DNA of 64,000 nucleotides from NCBI GenBank assembly GCA_018001695.1, contig JAGNHN010000005.1:35355-99354 (forward strand). Reading direction: 5' to 3'. This document shows positions 16,360-25,024 of the stretch, in pieces (within the stretch, counting starts at the first letter, position 1; the number at the start of each line of letters is the position of its first letter). Origin of the DNA: Lentimicrobiaceae bacterium (GTDB lineage Bacteria > Bacteroidota > Bacteroidia > Bacteroidales > JAGNHN01). The position numbers were made by a program, and so were the translations under genes. Below the pieces are notes generated by a model, which saw only the letters and a program-made list of their open reading frames with translations, was not told the origin of the DNA and made no database searches.

Positions 16360-19300
16360 TTAAAAGGTTAAGTTAAGGCTGAACCCGTATGAGGTCGTCT
16401 GCGGCAGTGACATATAGTCCATACCACTGGTCATATTACCTTGACCCTGTGAAGCTTCCGGATCAAAGTAGGGCAGTTCTGACCAGAGGATGATGTTTCT
16501 GGCCACGAAACCGATTTGAGCATTGGTCAGTTTCAGGTAGGAGATGTACTTCTTAGGCAGGTTGTAGTTGATACCCAGTTCCCTGATCTTTACAAAGCCT
16601 GTTCCATAAATATGGGCTTCGCTGAGCGCATCGAGAACGCTGGAATACAAGGTCTGATAAGCAAGGGCATCGTTTGGACCACCACGTACGATGTTGTTGG
16701 GCTGTCCATTGGCAAGATACCCATCATAGATGAAGGTGGATTCACGGTCTTCAGTGCGTTTGGAGGTACCATAGAGGTCCATCAGACGGTTGGTACCGCT
16801 GTACATCTGGCCACCCTTCTTCCAGTCGATCTGAGCAAAGATGTTGATGTCTTTCAACACTTTGAAGTTGTTGGTCCAACTCAGGATGAAGTCAGGGGAA
16901 ACAACGCCGATCTTACCAAACTCACCAACCATGGGGAGACCATAGCCTGGGTCATTGGGGTCTTCGTTCACCAGGATGCGTCCTTCGGAATCTTTGACAT
17001 ACATTTCACCGTAGATAGCGGGATAGATATCACCGGCAGATGCACGGATGTTCGGTGTTACATAACCACCGAGTGCAATGTTTTCCACACCTTCTGCCAG
17101 TTCTACGACTTCATTCACAATCTTGCTGAAGTTGAACGTCATGTCCCATTCCAGGTTCTTCATCTTAATGGGTTTCAGGCTGAGGATGATCTCATGACCA
17201 ATGCCTTTCATTTCTCCGGCATTGACGACCATCTGGGCGAATCCGGTGGATCCGGCCATCGGAACGGCGAAGATCTGGTCCTTGGCAACCTGGTTGAAGA
17301 AACTGTAGTCCAGGCCGATTCTGTTGTTCAGGAAGCGAAGATCAAACCCGAGTTCCAGTGTGTTTGTATTCTGGGGTTTGAGGTCGGGAGAATACAGTGT
17401 TTCGCTGTATTTGTAACCGGTCACACCCAGCCAGGGATACACAATACCATTGGTAAGGAAGCCGCTGTTGGCACCACCCTGCACGAAGTAAGGATCTGCA
17501 AGGAATTCGGTGGCTGCCTGTCCGACCTGTGCATAAGAGATACGGGCCTTGCCGAAGGAGAGAATCTTGTTATCCTGAAGGGCATCCAGTTCGGTGAACA
17601 CCCATGCCAGTGAAGTGGAAGGATAGAAGAACGTACGGTTGTCCCTGGGCATGGAGGACACGATGTCCTGACGGCCGGTCAGGTTGAAGTAGAACATATT
17701 CATATAATCCAGGTTGAGGTTACCGAAGAAACCTGCTGTTCTCCTGTTATATGTGTTGTAGCTGGAATTCTTGATGTTGGTATTGGCGAGGTTCTTCCAG
17801 CCCGGGGTGGTGAAGTTATTACCATTGGATCTGTAGAATTCGCTGTGGTTGTGGTCGATTTCATTTCCGACGACGAGATTTCCTTTCAGGTTGTCAGAGA
17901 AGTTATGGGAGAAAGTAGCTGTGAGCAGTGAGTTGACCACCCTTCTGGTTACCCCGTAGTTGTCGATGATACCGCCGGTAGGAGCAACATAGGCATACAC
18001 AGGGTTGTTGGGTGTCGGGTACTGGGCTGCCGTTGGCAGGTCACCCTGTCCCATTTCTGTGTATTCTGCATTGTCGGTGGTATACTGGTCAACACCCAAC
18101 TGATAACGGATGCTCACCCAGGAAGCCGGAACAAATTCAAGATAACCATTTCCGAAGAAACGCTTGGTGGCCTCACGGTAGCTGCTATTTTCCAGTACCC
18201 AGTAGGGGTTCTTACCGACGGCGCCTCTGCGGTAGCTGATCTGACGGTATTTGCCGTTGGTTCCTTCCTGATTGTATGGTGTTCCAACCAGGTCATAGGA
18301 TGGAGGAGCACCATAAACGGTGAACAGCCAGCTGTCGTTACCTGAAGGCAGCTTGTCGATCTTGGAATCAGCGTAATTACCGGCAAAACCCATGTTCCAT
18401 TTGGGGTTCATTTTGAAATCCCCGGCCATCTTGGCGGTATACCTTTCCATACCGGTTTCCTTGATGATACCGGTCTGGTTCGTGCTACCGAAGCCGAAGG
18501 AGTAGTTCCCCATGCTGGTGGCGTTGCTGATATTAATGCTGTTGTTATAGGTGTACCCGTTATTGTCATAGAATCCTTCCGGGTTGTTGTATGCGGTAGG
18601 AGTTACCCATTTCCCTTTGTATGGATCAAAGAACTGGCCTTCGAAGCCGGGATAATTGTTGCCGCCATAAGTTGTGTTCTTGGGAAGATCGGTGATCTTG
18701 GGCCCCCATGAGAAGGAGTTCGCTGCAGCAAAGGCACCGTTGAACCCCTGTGCATAGGTTTGCTGTACTTCAGGAAGCCTCGAGATATTGTCGATCGTCA
18801 TGCTGCTGCTGAAGTTGACAACAGGTCTACCCATGCCGGCTGCGGCTTTTCCTTTTTTGGTGGTGATGATGATCACACCATTGGAAGCGCGCATTCCATA
18901 GAGTGCAGCAGCGGCCTGGCCCTTCAGGACGTTGATGGATTCAATGTCGTTCGGGTCGATATCCGCAGCGCGGTTTGAATAGGCGGCGCCTGTGACGTTG
19001 GATGCATAGTCATTGGTACTCGTGATCGGCAGTCCGTCCACTACATACAAAGGTGTATTGTCTCCGCTGAACGACCTTGCACCACGGATGAAGATCTGTG
19101 CCGGTGCACCGGGCATCCCGCTGGACTGCCTGACCTGAACCCCCGCGAACTTACCTGAGAGGGTAGTCTGGATGTTAGGGTTGGCAGCACGTGACATTTC
19201 AACACCGGAGGCTTCCTGAACGGCATACCCCAGGGATTTCTTTTCACGGCTGATACCCAGTGCGGTAACGACCACACCCTCGATGTCCAAAACATCTGGG

Positions 19301-19587
19301 TCAAGTGTAACATTGATCGTTTTCTGGTTGCCAATGGCTACTTCCTTGGTTTTCATCCCGACAAAGGAGAATACCAGGATGCGGCCGCTACCCGGCACCT
19401 GCAGGCTGTACTTCCCGTCCAGGTCCGTGGTCATACCAACCGTAGTACCCTTTACAAGTACAGTGGCTCCCGGGATAGGCTTGCCATCCTCCGAACTGGA
19501 AACCGTACCTGTAACGGTAACTTGCGCCAAAACTACCTGCATTCCGGCAAAAATCAGGAGTGCAAGCATCATCATAAATTTTCTCAT
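16360..19587 (-). CDS. SusC/RagA family TonB-dependent outer-membrane transporter
   Basis: A 1075-residue protein. It has a signal peptide ending in 'VVLAQ' (about residue 22), a carboxypeptidase-regulatory-like domain ('VTGTVSSSEDGKPIPGATVLVKG'), a plug domain with 'LGYAVQEASG' and 'PLYVVDGLPI' and 'SINVLKGQAAAALYGMRASNGVIIITTKKG', and a long beta barrel ending in an aromatic residue ('GFSLNLTF'). These are the standard parts of a SusC transporter energised by TonB. It forms an operon with susD. Confidence 0.94.
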   Translation of the reverse strand: MRKFMMMLALLIFAGMQVVLAQVTVTGTVSSSEDGKPIPGATVLVKGTTVGMTTDLDGKYSLQVPGSGRILVFSFVGMKTKEVAIGNQKTINVTLDPDVLDIEGVVVTALGISREKKSLGYAVQEASGVEMSRAANPNIQTTLSGKFAGVQVRQSSGMPGAPAQIFIRGARSFSGDNTPLYVVDGLPITSTNDYASNVTGAAYSNRAADIDPNDIESINVLKGQAAAALYGMRASNGVIIITTKKGKAAAGMGRPVVNFSSSMTIDNISRLPEVQQTYAQGFNGAFAAANSFSWGPKITDLPKNTTYGGNNYPGFEGQFFDPYKGKWVTPTAYNNPEGFYDNNGYTYNNSINISNATSMGNYSFGFGSTNQTGIIKETGMERYTAKMAGDFKMNPKWNMGFAGNYADSKIDKLPSGNDSWLFTVYGAPPSYDLVGTPYNQEGTNGKYRQISYRRGAVGKNPYWVLENSSYREATKRFFGNGYLEFVPASWVSIRYQLGVDQYTTDNAEYTEMGQGDLPTAAQYPTPNNPVYAYVAPTGGIIDNYGVTRRVVNSLLTATFSHNFSDNLKGNLVVGNEIDHNHSEFYRSNGNNFTTPGWKNLANTNIKNSSYNTYNRRTAGFFGNLNLDYMNMFYFNLTGRQDIVSSMPRDNRTFFYPSTSLAWVFTELDALQDNKILSFGKARISYAQVGQAATEFLADPYFVQGGANSGFLTNGIVYPWLGVTGYKYSETLYSPDLKPQNTNTLELGFDLRFLNNRIGLDYSFFNQVAKDQIFAVPMAGSTGFAQMVVNAGEMKGIGHEIILSLKPIKMKNLEWDMTFNFSKIVNEVVELAEGVENIALGGYVTPNIRASAGDIYPAIYGEMYVKDSEGRILVNEDPNDPGYGLPMVGEFGKIGVVSPDFILSWTNNFKVLKDINIFAQIDWKKGGQMYSGTNRLMDLYGTSKRTEDRESTFIYDGYLANGQPNNIVRGGPNDALAYQTLYSSVLDALSEAHIYGTGFVKIRELGINYNLPKKYISYLKLTNAQIGFVARNIILWSELPYFDPEASQGQGNMTSGMDYMSLPQTTSYGFSLNLTF

Positions 19588-19956
19588 AATCGATAGGTTT
19601 TGGTTAGAAATGGTTAAACATTAAGGTCAATATAAAGATAGATCACCTTGTAGTGATCCCGGCAACGCATTGGTTACAATGACATAAACGGCATGCTAAT
19701 CCCACTCTTTCGTACGTAAATCCCTGCAATATGGGTGCAAGTTATGCCAAATTGTGATTTGACGCAAGGTTTTTTAACAAAAAAATAATACTGGCTTAAC
19801 AGCTGGTGTCGAAATGCCATCTTGTTCAATGACAGTCGATAAGAAAAGACAGATGGCGCGTATTAACAATATCAGAAAGCAAATGGATTATCATCGCTTT
19901 CCATTGAACGGCTTTGAAAAGGCCAGATTTGCGTTACAACCTGGAAAAAGGCCGGA
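19588..19956. other. Intergenic region between the hutH-like gene and susC
   Basis: About 370 bases without a convincing gene. It contains a short palindrome GATCAC-N6-GTGATC at 19641-19658 and a smaller one, CAAAT-TGTG-ATTTG, at 19748-19761, either of which could be an operator for susC. A T-rich stretch around 19771-19795 lies downstream of the hutH-like gene. No clear TAnnTTTG box was found for susC. Confidence 0.4.
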
Positions 19957-21480
19957 TTATTTCAACGAACCAATGGCTGCTTCAACGGTTTCCAGGATCT
20001 CACCCGATTTGACCAAGGCTTTCATGGCGTTGTGATCATTGTATAACGGCCTGTCCACATCCAGAAAATCGACGTATTTTCTGATGACGCTATGGGCGGT
20101 TGTTGTCCCTTTTCCAAAAGCATACTCCCTGAAATCCAAAGCCTGGGCTGCGGCCATCATTTCTATTCCCAACACACCATAAGCGTTGTCCATGATCTGG
20201 AAATTCTTCAAAGCAGTATTCATGCCCATCGATACAAAGTCTTCCTGGTCAGCAGCAGCCGGAATCGACTGTATCGAAGCCGGCATGCTCAGGATCCTTT
20301 GTTCGACAATCTGCATATCAGCGGTATATTGGCTCAGCATCAGGCCGGAAAACATCCCTGCTCCCTTGGTTAGAAAAGCCGGCAGTCCGACACTCAAGGC
20401 AGGGTTATTCAACCTGTTCATCCGGCGTTCTGACAAGACACTGACCATCGTGATCGCTGCACCGGCCATGTCCATGGGCAACGACACCGGCGAACCCTGG
20501 AAGTTGGCACCCGAGAGCTGGAGGTTTTCCTCCGGGAAGAAGATGGGGTTATCTCCGACACCATTTAACTCTATTTCGACCTGTGACCTGGCAAACACCA
20601 GGGCGTCGTGGGCAGCCCCGATGACCTGGGGCGTGCTCCGCATGGAATAGGCATCCTGCACCTTGCATTTAACCCGGCCATCCATTAGGTCGCCGCCTTC
20701 AACCATCTTCCGGATGGCACGCGCAGATCTCACTGCTCCTGCAAATCCCCGGACACTATGAATCCGGTCATTGTATGGCTTCATGTTGGCTTTCAATGCC
20801 TCCAGCGACATTGCTGCGGCGATCTCAGCCTGCCGCAGCCAACGATCCGCATCATATAGAAATAACGCGCTCATGGCTGTAAGTACATTGGACCCATTGA
20901 TCGTTGCCAGTCCATCCCTGGCCTGCAGCCCGGGAACCGGGATCCCGGCCCTGTCCAGGGCTTCCCTGCCTTCCAGCAATTCTCCCTGATAATAGGCCTG
21001 ACCCTCTCCCATCATCAATAATGCAATCTGTGACATAGGCGCCAGATCACCGCACGCGCCAACTGAACCCTTGGTGCATACATAGGGTGTTACACCCTTG
21101 TTCAGCATTTCCACCAATGTCTGGGTTATCTCCGGCCTGCAGCCTGAGTTGCCGTGGGCATGAACGTTTATCCTCCCCAACATGGCACCCCTAACCCAGT
21201 CCAAAGGCATGGGATCACCAATGCCGGCTGCATGATTGTAAATCAGGTAACGCTGAAACTGCTCAACCTGATCATCCGTCAGTACCACTTCGGAGAACTC
21301 ACCGATGCCGGTGTTCACGCCATACATGATCTCCCTGGCTGTGATCTTGGCCTCCAGCATGGCCCTGCATTTCATAATGCGTTCAAGAGCTTCAGGATGT
21401 AAAGTAACTGTTTCACCATGCCGTGCTACCTGCACGACATGCTCAATGGTAAGTCCGTTTCCTGTGATTACGAGTGCCAT
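19957..21480 (-). CDS. MIO-family aromatic amino acid ammonia-lyase or aminomutase, Ala-Cys-Gly variant
   Basis: A protein of about 507 residues of the histidine/phenylalanine ammonia-lyase fold. It keeps the catalytic tyrosine in 'MYGVNTGIG' (residue 53), 'GELLEGREAL', the 'ELNGVGDNPIFF' block, 'SGANFQGSPVSLPMD' and 'QEDFVSMGMN'. The cofactor-forming tripeptide, usually Ala-Ser-Gly, reads Ala-Cys-Gly at residues 142-144. Substrate-side residues differ from the neighbouring hutH ('YNHAAGIG' against 'SHACGTG'), so the substrate may not be histidine. The start at 21480 fits the family N-terminus; an ATG at 21534 adds 18 residues. Confidence 0.85.
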   Translation of the reverse strand: MALVITGNGLTIEHVVQVARHGETVTLHPEALERIMKCRAMLEAKITAREIMYGVNTGIGEFSEVVLTDDQVEQFQRYLIYNHAAGIGDPMPLDWVRGAMLGRINVHAHGNSGCRPEITQTLVEMLNKGVTPYVCTKGSVGACGDLAPMSQIALLMMGEGQAYYQGELLEGREALDRAGIPVPGLQARDGLATINGSNVLTAMSALFLYDADRWLRQAEIAAAMSLEALKANMKPYNDRIHSVRGFAGAVRSARAIRKMVEGGDLMDGRVKCKVQDAYSMRSTPQVIGAAHDALVFARSQVEIELNGVGDNPIFFPEENLQLSGANFQGSPVSLPMDMAGAAITMVSVLSERRMNRLNNPALSVGLPAFLTKGAGMFSGLMLSQYTADMQIVEQRILSMPASIQSIPAAADQEDFVSMGMNTALKNFQIMDNAYGVLGIEMMAAAQALDFREYAFGKGTTTAHSVIRKYVDFLDVDRPLYNDHNAMKALVKSGEILETVEAAIGSLK

Positions 21481-21633
21481 ATGATTTGGTTTTGAAAGAT
21501 GTCTGACAGGTTTTCTGGATGAATGTGATGCCACCTACGCTTATGATTTCACAAAGCAACAAAATTCATATGACCTTAAAAAATATTTAATACATGGGGA
21601 TTAGCTTAACGGATCATGAGCCCTTGCTATTTG

Positions 21634-21641
21634 TAATTTTG
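21634..21641 (+). promoter_or_regulatory. Promoter -7 box for the thioredoxin gene
   Basis: TAATTTTG matches TAnnTTTG and lies 17 bases before the start codon. Confidence 0.45.
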
Positions 21642-21658
21642 CGCCCTGATAAGCTATT

Positions 21659-22006
21659 ATGGAAATCATGTTGTTGAAAGAAACGGATACCCTGGAAGAT
21701 ATTCGCAGCATAATCGCTTCACACCCGGCGGTTATGCTCTACTTCTATAACGATCAGTGTCAGCCCTGTATGAGCCTGCGTCCGAAAGTGGAGGCCTTGC
21801 TGAAAGAAGAATTTGAAAAATTCAGGCTGGTGTATATCAACGGGTTTGAACACCCTCAGCTATCGGCCAGCTTCATGGTATTCAGCCATCCCACACTGAT
21901 CATCTTCCTGGATGGGAATGAATATATCCGCGAAAGCAAGTATGTCTCTATAGCGCAACTGGAGCGGGCCATCAGAAGGCCGTATGAACTGCTCTTTGCA
22001 TCCTGA
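21659..22006 (+). CDS. Thioredoxin family protein (CQPC active site)
   Basis: A 115-residue thioredoxin fold without a signal peptide. The active site is 'NDQCQPCMSLRPKVE', with CxxC at about residues 37-40 and CQPC in place of the canonical CGPC. The cis-proline loop is present in 'FSHPTLIIFLDG'. It is a likely cytoplasmic disulfide reductase. It sits alone on the plus strand between two minus-strand MIO-enzyme genes. Confidence 0.85.
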   Translation: MEIMLLKETDTLEDIRSIIASHPAVMLYFYNDQCQPCMSLRPKVEALLKEEFEKFRLVYINGFEHPQLSASFMVFSHPTLIIFLDGNEYIRESKYVSIAQLERAIRRPYELLFAS

Positions 22007-22018
22007 ACCCTGAAGCCA

Positions 22019-23545
22019 TCAGAGTTTGTATATCGACGTATCTTCTCCGGGCAATACAACAGGGCATTGCTGCAAAAAGGTGATGGACGTCCGGATATCC
22101 GTATACATTATTTTATCCTGTGTTACAAAGGCAACATTCTCCCGGTATAAGGCGAGGAAATCTTCCAATACCTGGCTGGTCCTGGACGGTCTTCTGAAAT
22201 CCATGGCCTGTGCAGCATTATAGAGTTCAATGGCAAGGATACGCTCCAGGTTTTCCAGAACTCTGTAAGCTTTAGTGGCAGCATTGGCACCCATACTCAC
22301 ATGGTCTTCCTGCCCCTGTGAAGACTCAATGGAATCAACGGACGCCGGGGTGCAAAGCTGCTTATTCTGACTAACCATCGAGGCTGCCGTGTACTGAGGG
22401 ATCATAAACCCCGAATTCAGGCCTGGATTGGCGACAAGGAAGGGCGGAAGTCCACGCTTACCTGCCAGCAGTTGATAGGTGCGCCGTTCACTGATATTGC
22501 CCAGTTCGGCCATTGCAATGCTCAGGTTGTCAAGGGCCAGGGCCAGAGGCTGTCCATGGAAATTCCCGGCCGAGATGATCAGGTCTTCGTCAGGAAAGAT
22601 GGTGGGATTGTCGGTGACGGAATTGATCTCTTTGCGGAAAACATAGGACACATAATTAATAGAGTCCTTGGTGGCACCATGCACCTGGGGTATACAACGG
22701 AAAGAATAGGGGTCCTGAACATGGACTTTGTACCTGTTGATCAGCTGGCTGCCTTCCAACAGGCGCATGATGCGTTCCGCAGTCCGGATCTGCCCTTTGT
22801 GCGGGCGTATGGCCTGTATGAGTGGATGAAAAGGCTCCAGCCTGCCATCGAAAGCATCCAGGCTGATGGCCGCGATAATATCTGCAAGGCGGCTGAGTTT
22901 GAATACCCGCAGACAACTCCAGACCCCATAGGCGCTCATGAACTGGGTACCATTCAATAGCGCCAGTCCAGCCTTAGACCTGAGTTCGATGGGTTCCCAC
23001 CCCAGTTCTGCGTAAACTTCAGCAGTCGGCCGCTTCTTGTCCTGGTACCATACATCTCCCAATCCCAGCAAGGGGAGTGAGAGATGGGCAAGGGGGGCCA
23101 GATCGCCAGAGGCTCCAAGGGATCCTGATTCATATACCACCGGCAGAATGTCATGGTTGAAGAAATCAATCAGACGCTGAACCGTATGGGGATGCACCCC
23201 GGAATGCCCATAGGAGAGGGATTGTATTTTGAGCAACAGCATGAGCTTCACGATGATGCGTGGGACCTCTGCCCCGGTTCCGCAGGCATGCGACATGACC
23301 AGGTTTCGCTGAAGCTGACCAAGGTCCTCCCGCGAAATCTTGCGGTCATACAAGGCCCCGAAACCGGTATTCACCCCGTAAATGGGCTCCTGGGTCTCGT
23401 CCATCTTGCGGTCCAGGTATTCCCGGCAGTGCCGGATGCGCTGCAGGCTGTCATCAGAAAGTGCCAGCAGGGAATGTTGGGTCAGAATCCTGTCAATATC
23501 CTCAAAATCCAGAGGGGCGGCAGAAATGAAGTGTGTATATGGCAT
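22019..23545 (-). CDS. hutH: Histidine ammonia-lyase-like MIO enzyme
   Basis: A 508-residue enzyme with the canonical cofactor motif Ala-Ser-Gly in 'GSLGASGDLAPLAH' (residues 145-147), the catalytic tyrosine in 'PIYGVNTGFG', the histidine-associated 'NLVMSHACGTG' and 'SAGNFHGQPLALALD'. Histidine ammonia-lyase deaminates histidine to urocanate. No hutU, hutI or formiminotransferase genes are nearby, so the histidine-degradation role rests on family resemblance; an aromatic lyase role is possible. It lies 12 bases after hisS on the same strand. Confidence 0.85.
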   Translation of the reverse strand: MPYTHFISAAPLDFEDIDRILTQHSLLALSDDSLQRIRHCREYLDRKMDETQEPIYGVNTGFGALYDRKISREDLGQLQRNLVMSHACGTGAEVPRIIVKLMLLLKIQSLSYGHSGVHPHTVQRLIDFFNHDILPVVYESGSLGASGDLAPLAHLSLPLLGLGDVWYQDKKRPTAEVYAELGWEPIELRSKAGLALLNGTQFMSAYGVWSCLRVFKLSRLADIIAAISLDAFDGRLEPFHPLIQAIRPHKGQIRTAERIMRLLEGSQLINRYKVHVQDPYSFRCIPQVHGATKDSINYVSYVFRKEINSVTDNPTIFPDEDLIISAGNFHGQPLALALDNLSIAMAELGNISERRTYQLLAGKRGLPPFLVANPGLNSGFMIPQYTAASMVSQNKQLCTPASVDSIESSQGQEDHVSMGANAATKAYRVLENLERILAIELYNAAQAMDFRRPSRTSQVLEDFLALYRENVAFVTQDKIMYTDIRTSITFLQQCPVVLPGEDTSIYKL

Positions 23546-23557
23546 GAAAAAATGTTG

Positions 23558-24931
23558 TCAGATAGTTCGTAACATATTTATCAGCTGATCCTGTGGAATG
23601 GTCGTCTGTTGTCCGTCTTTCATGTTCTTGACAGTGACCTTGCCTTCCATCCGCTCTTGTTCTCCGGTCAGGATGACGTATTGAACCTGCAAGGTATCGG
23701 CATAGGACAGTTGTTTCTTGATTTTGGCCGCCTCGGGATACAACATCGCGCTCACGCCCTGGTCGCGCAGGGTGCTCATCAGTCTCAGGGCTGTACGTTC
23801 CTCCTCTCCGCCAAAATTTACAAACATGGCTTCTACCGATGTCTCCATATCCTGAGGAAATCCCTGCAAGGCCAGCAAGGTATCATAGATTCTGTCGGCG
23901 CCAAAAGAGATGCCCACGCCTGACATGCCTTCCAGACCAAAGATACCCGTCAGGTCATCATAACGTCCACCCCCGCACAAGCTGCCGATTTCATGATCCA
24001 TGCTGACCACTTCGATGATCGTTCCTGTATAGTAATCAAGGCCACGGGCCAGGCTCAGATCCAGCTCTACCTGGGTCTGCACGTTCAGAGCTTCGATGTA
24101 TGATAAGAGCGTTTCCAGCTCCTGGATACCCAGCATACCAGTCTCGTCTGTTCCAAGGGTGTCGCGAAGCAGGTTCATTCGTTCATTCCGGCTTCCTTTG
24201 GCAGTCATCACGGGTACCAGTCGCTCAATACCTTCTTTCTCTATTCCCCTGGCCTCCATCTCTGCTTTAACCGCTTCCAGGCCGATCTTATCCAGTTTAT
24301 CCAGCGCGGTGGTCAGCGCAATCATCTTATCCGCCTGCCCGATCACATTGGCCATGCCGGTCAGGATTTTCCGGTTATTGATCCGGATGAGGACCCTCAG
24401 CCCCAGCTTCTGGAAGACGGAATCCACCATTTTGATGAGCTCTGCCTCGTTCAGAAGCGAAGTGCTGCCAATCACATCCGCGTCACATTGATAAAATTCA
24501 CGGTAACGTCCCTTCTGAGGCTTGTCGGCCCGCCACACGGGTTGCATCTGGTAGCGGCGAAACGGAAACTGTATGGCATGCTGATGCTGCACGACGAAGC
24601 GGGCAAAGGGTACGGTCAGGTCATAGCGAAGCCCCTTCTCACTGATCCTGGCGGCCATCTGCTGTGCACCCAGGCTACTACCCGCTTCTCCGATGCCGCT
24701 TGCCTCCAGAAAATTGCCTGAATTCAGGATGCGAAAAAGCAGCTTGTCTCCTTCCTCACCATATTTTCCCAGCAAAGTGCTGGAAAGCTCCATGGCAGGT
24801 GTTTCGATGGGCAGAAAACCAAAGGTTTGGAAAACCTGTTCAATGGTTCCCAGAATATATTTTCTCCTACGCATCTCGGTAGGAAGAAAGTCGCGGGTGC
24901 CTTTGGGGATGGCTGGCTTTTCTTTTGACAT
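23558..24931 (-). CDS. hisS: Histidine--tRNA ligase
   Basis: A 457-residue class II synthetase. It has motif 1 ('PIETPAMELSSTLLGKYGEEGDKL'), motif 2 ('RYQMQPVWRADKPQKGRYREFYQCDADVIG'), the histidine-specific 'LARGLDYYTGTIIE' and motif 3 ('GISFGADRI'), and ends with an anticodon-binding domain. It charges tRNA-His. A TACCTTTG promoter box lies 22 bases upstream, and the hutH-like gene follows 12 bases later. Confidence 0.96.
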   Translation of the reverse strand: MSKEKPAIPKGTRDFLPTEMRRRKYILGTIEQVFQTFGFLPIETPAMELSSTLLGKYGEEGDKLLFRILNSGNFLEASGIGEAGSSLGAQQMAARISEKGLRYDLTVPFARFVVQHQHAIQFPFRRYQMQPVWRADKPQKGRYREFYQCDADVIGSTSLLNEAELIKMVDSVFQKLGLRVLIRINNRKILTGMANVIGQADKMIALTTALDKLDKIGLEAVKAEMEARGIEKEGIERLVPVMTAKGSRNERMNLLRDTLGTDETGMLGIQELETLLSYIEALNVQTQVELDLSLARGLDYYTGTIIEVVSMDHEIGSLCGGGRYDDLTGIFGLEGMSGVGISFGADRIYDTLLALQGFPQDMETSVEAMFVNFGGEEERTALRLMSTLRDQGVSAMLYPEAAKIKKQLSYADTLQVQYVILTGEQERMEGKVTVKNMKDGQQTTIPQDQLINMLRTI

Positions 24932-24953
24932 GGACCATGAGGGTTATGCGGGT

Positions 24954-24961
24954 CAAAGGTA
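24954..24961 (-). promoter_or_regulatory. Promoter -7 box for hisS
   Basis: The minus strand reads TACCTTTG, 22 bases before the hisS start codon. Confidence 0.5.
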
Positions 24962-25024
24962 CGTAATTGCCATGAATGGCCGGGCCCGGCCATCCCTTAG
25001 GCATCAGTTTCTGAAGGGGCAGTT

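Noticed and set aside
16516..17613. 365-codon open frame opposite susC
   Set aside because: It lies wholly within the susC coding region in antisense and its product has no motif or signal peptide. It reflects the codon bias of susC.
19814..20035. 73-codon open frame on the plus strand between susC and the MIO gene
   Set aside because: It runs into the 3' end of the MIO gene in antisense and has no promoter box or family resemblance.
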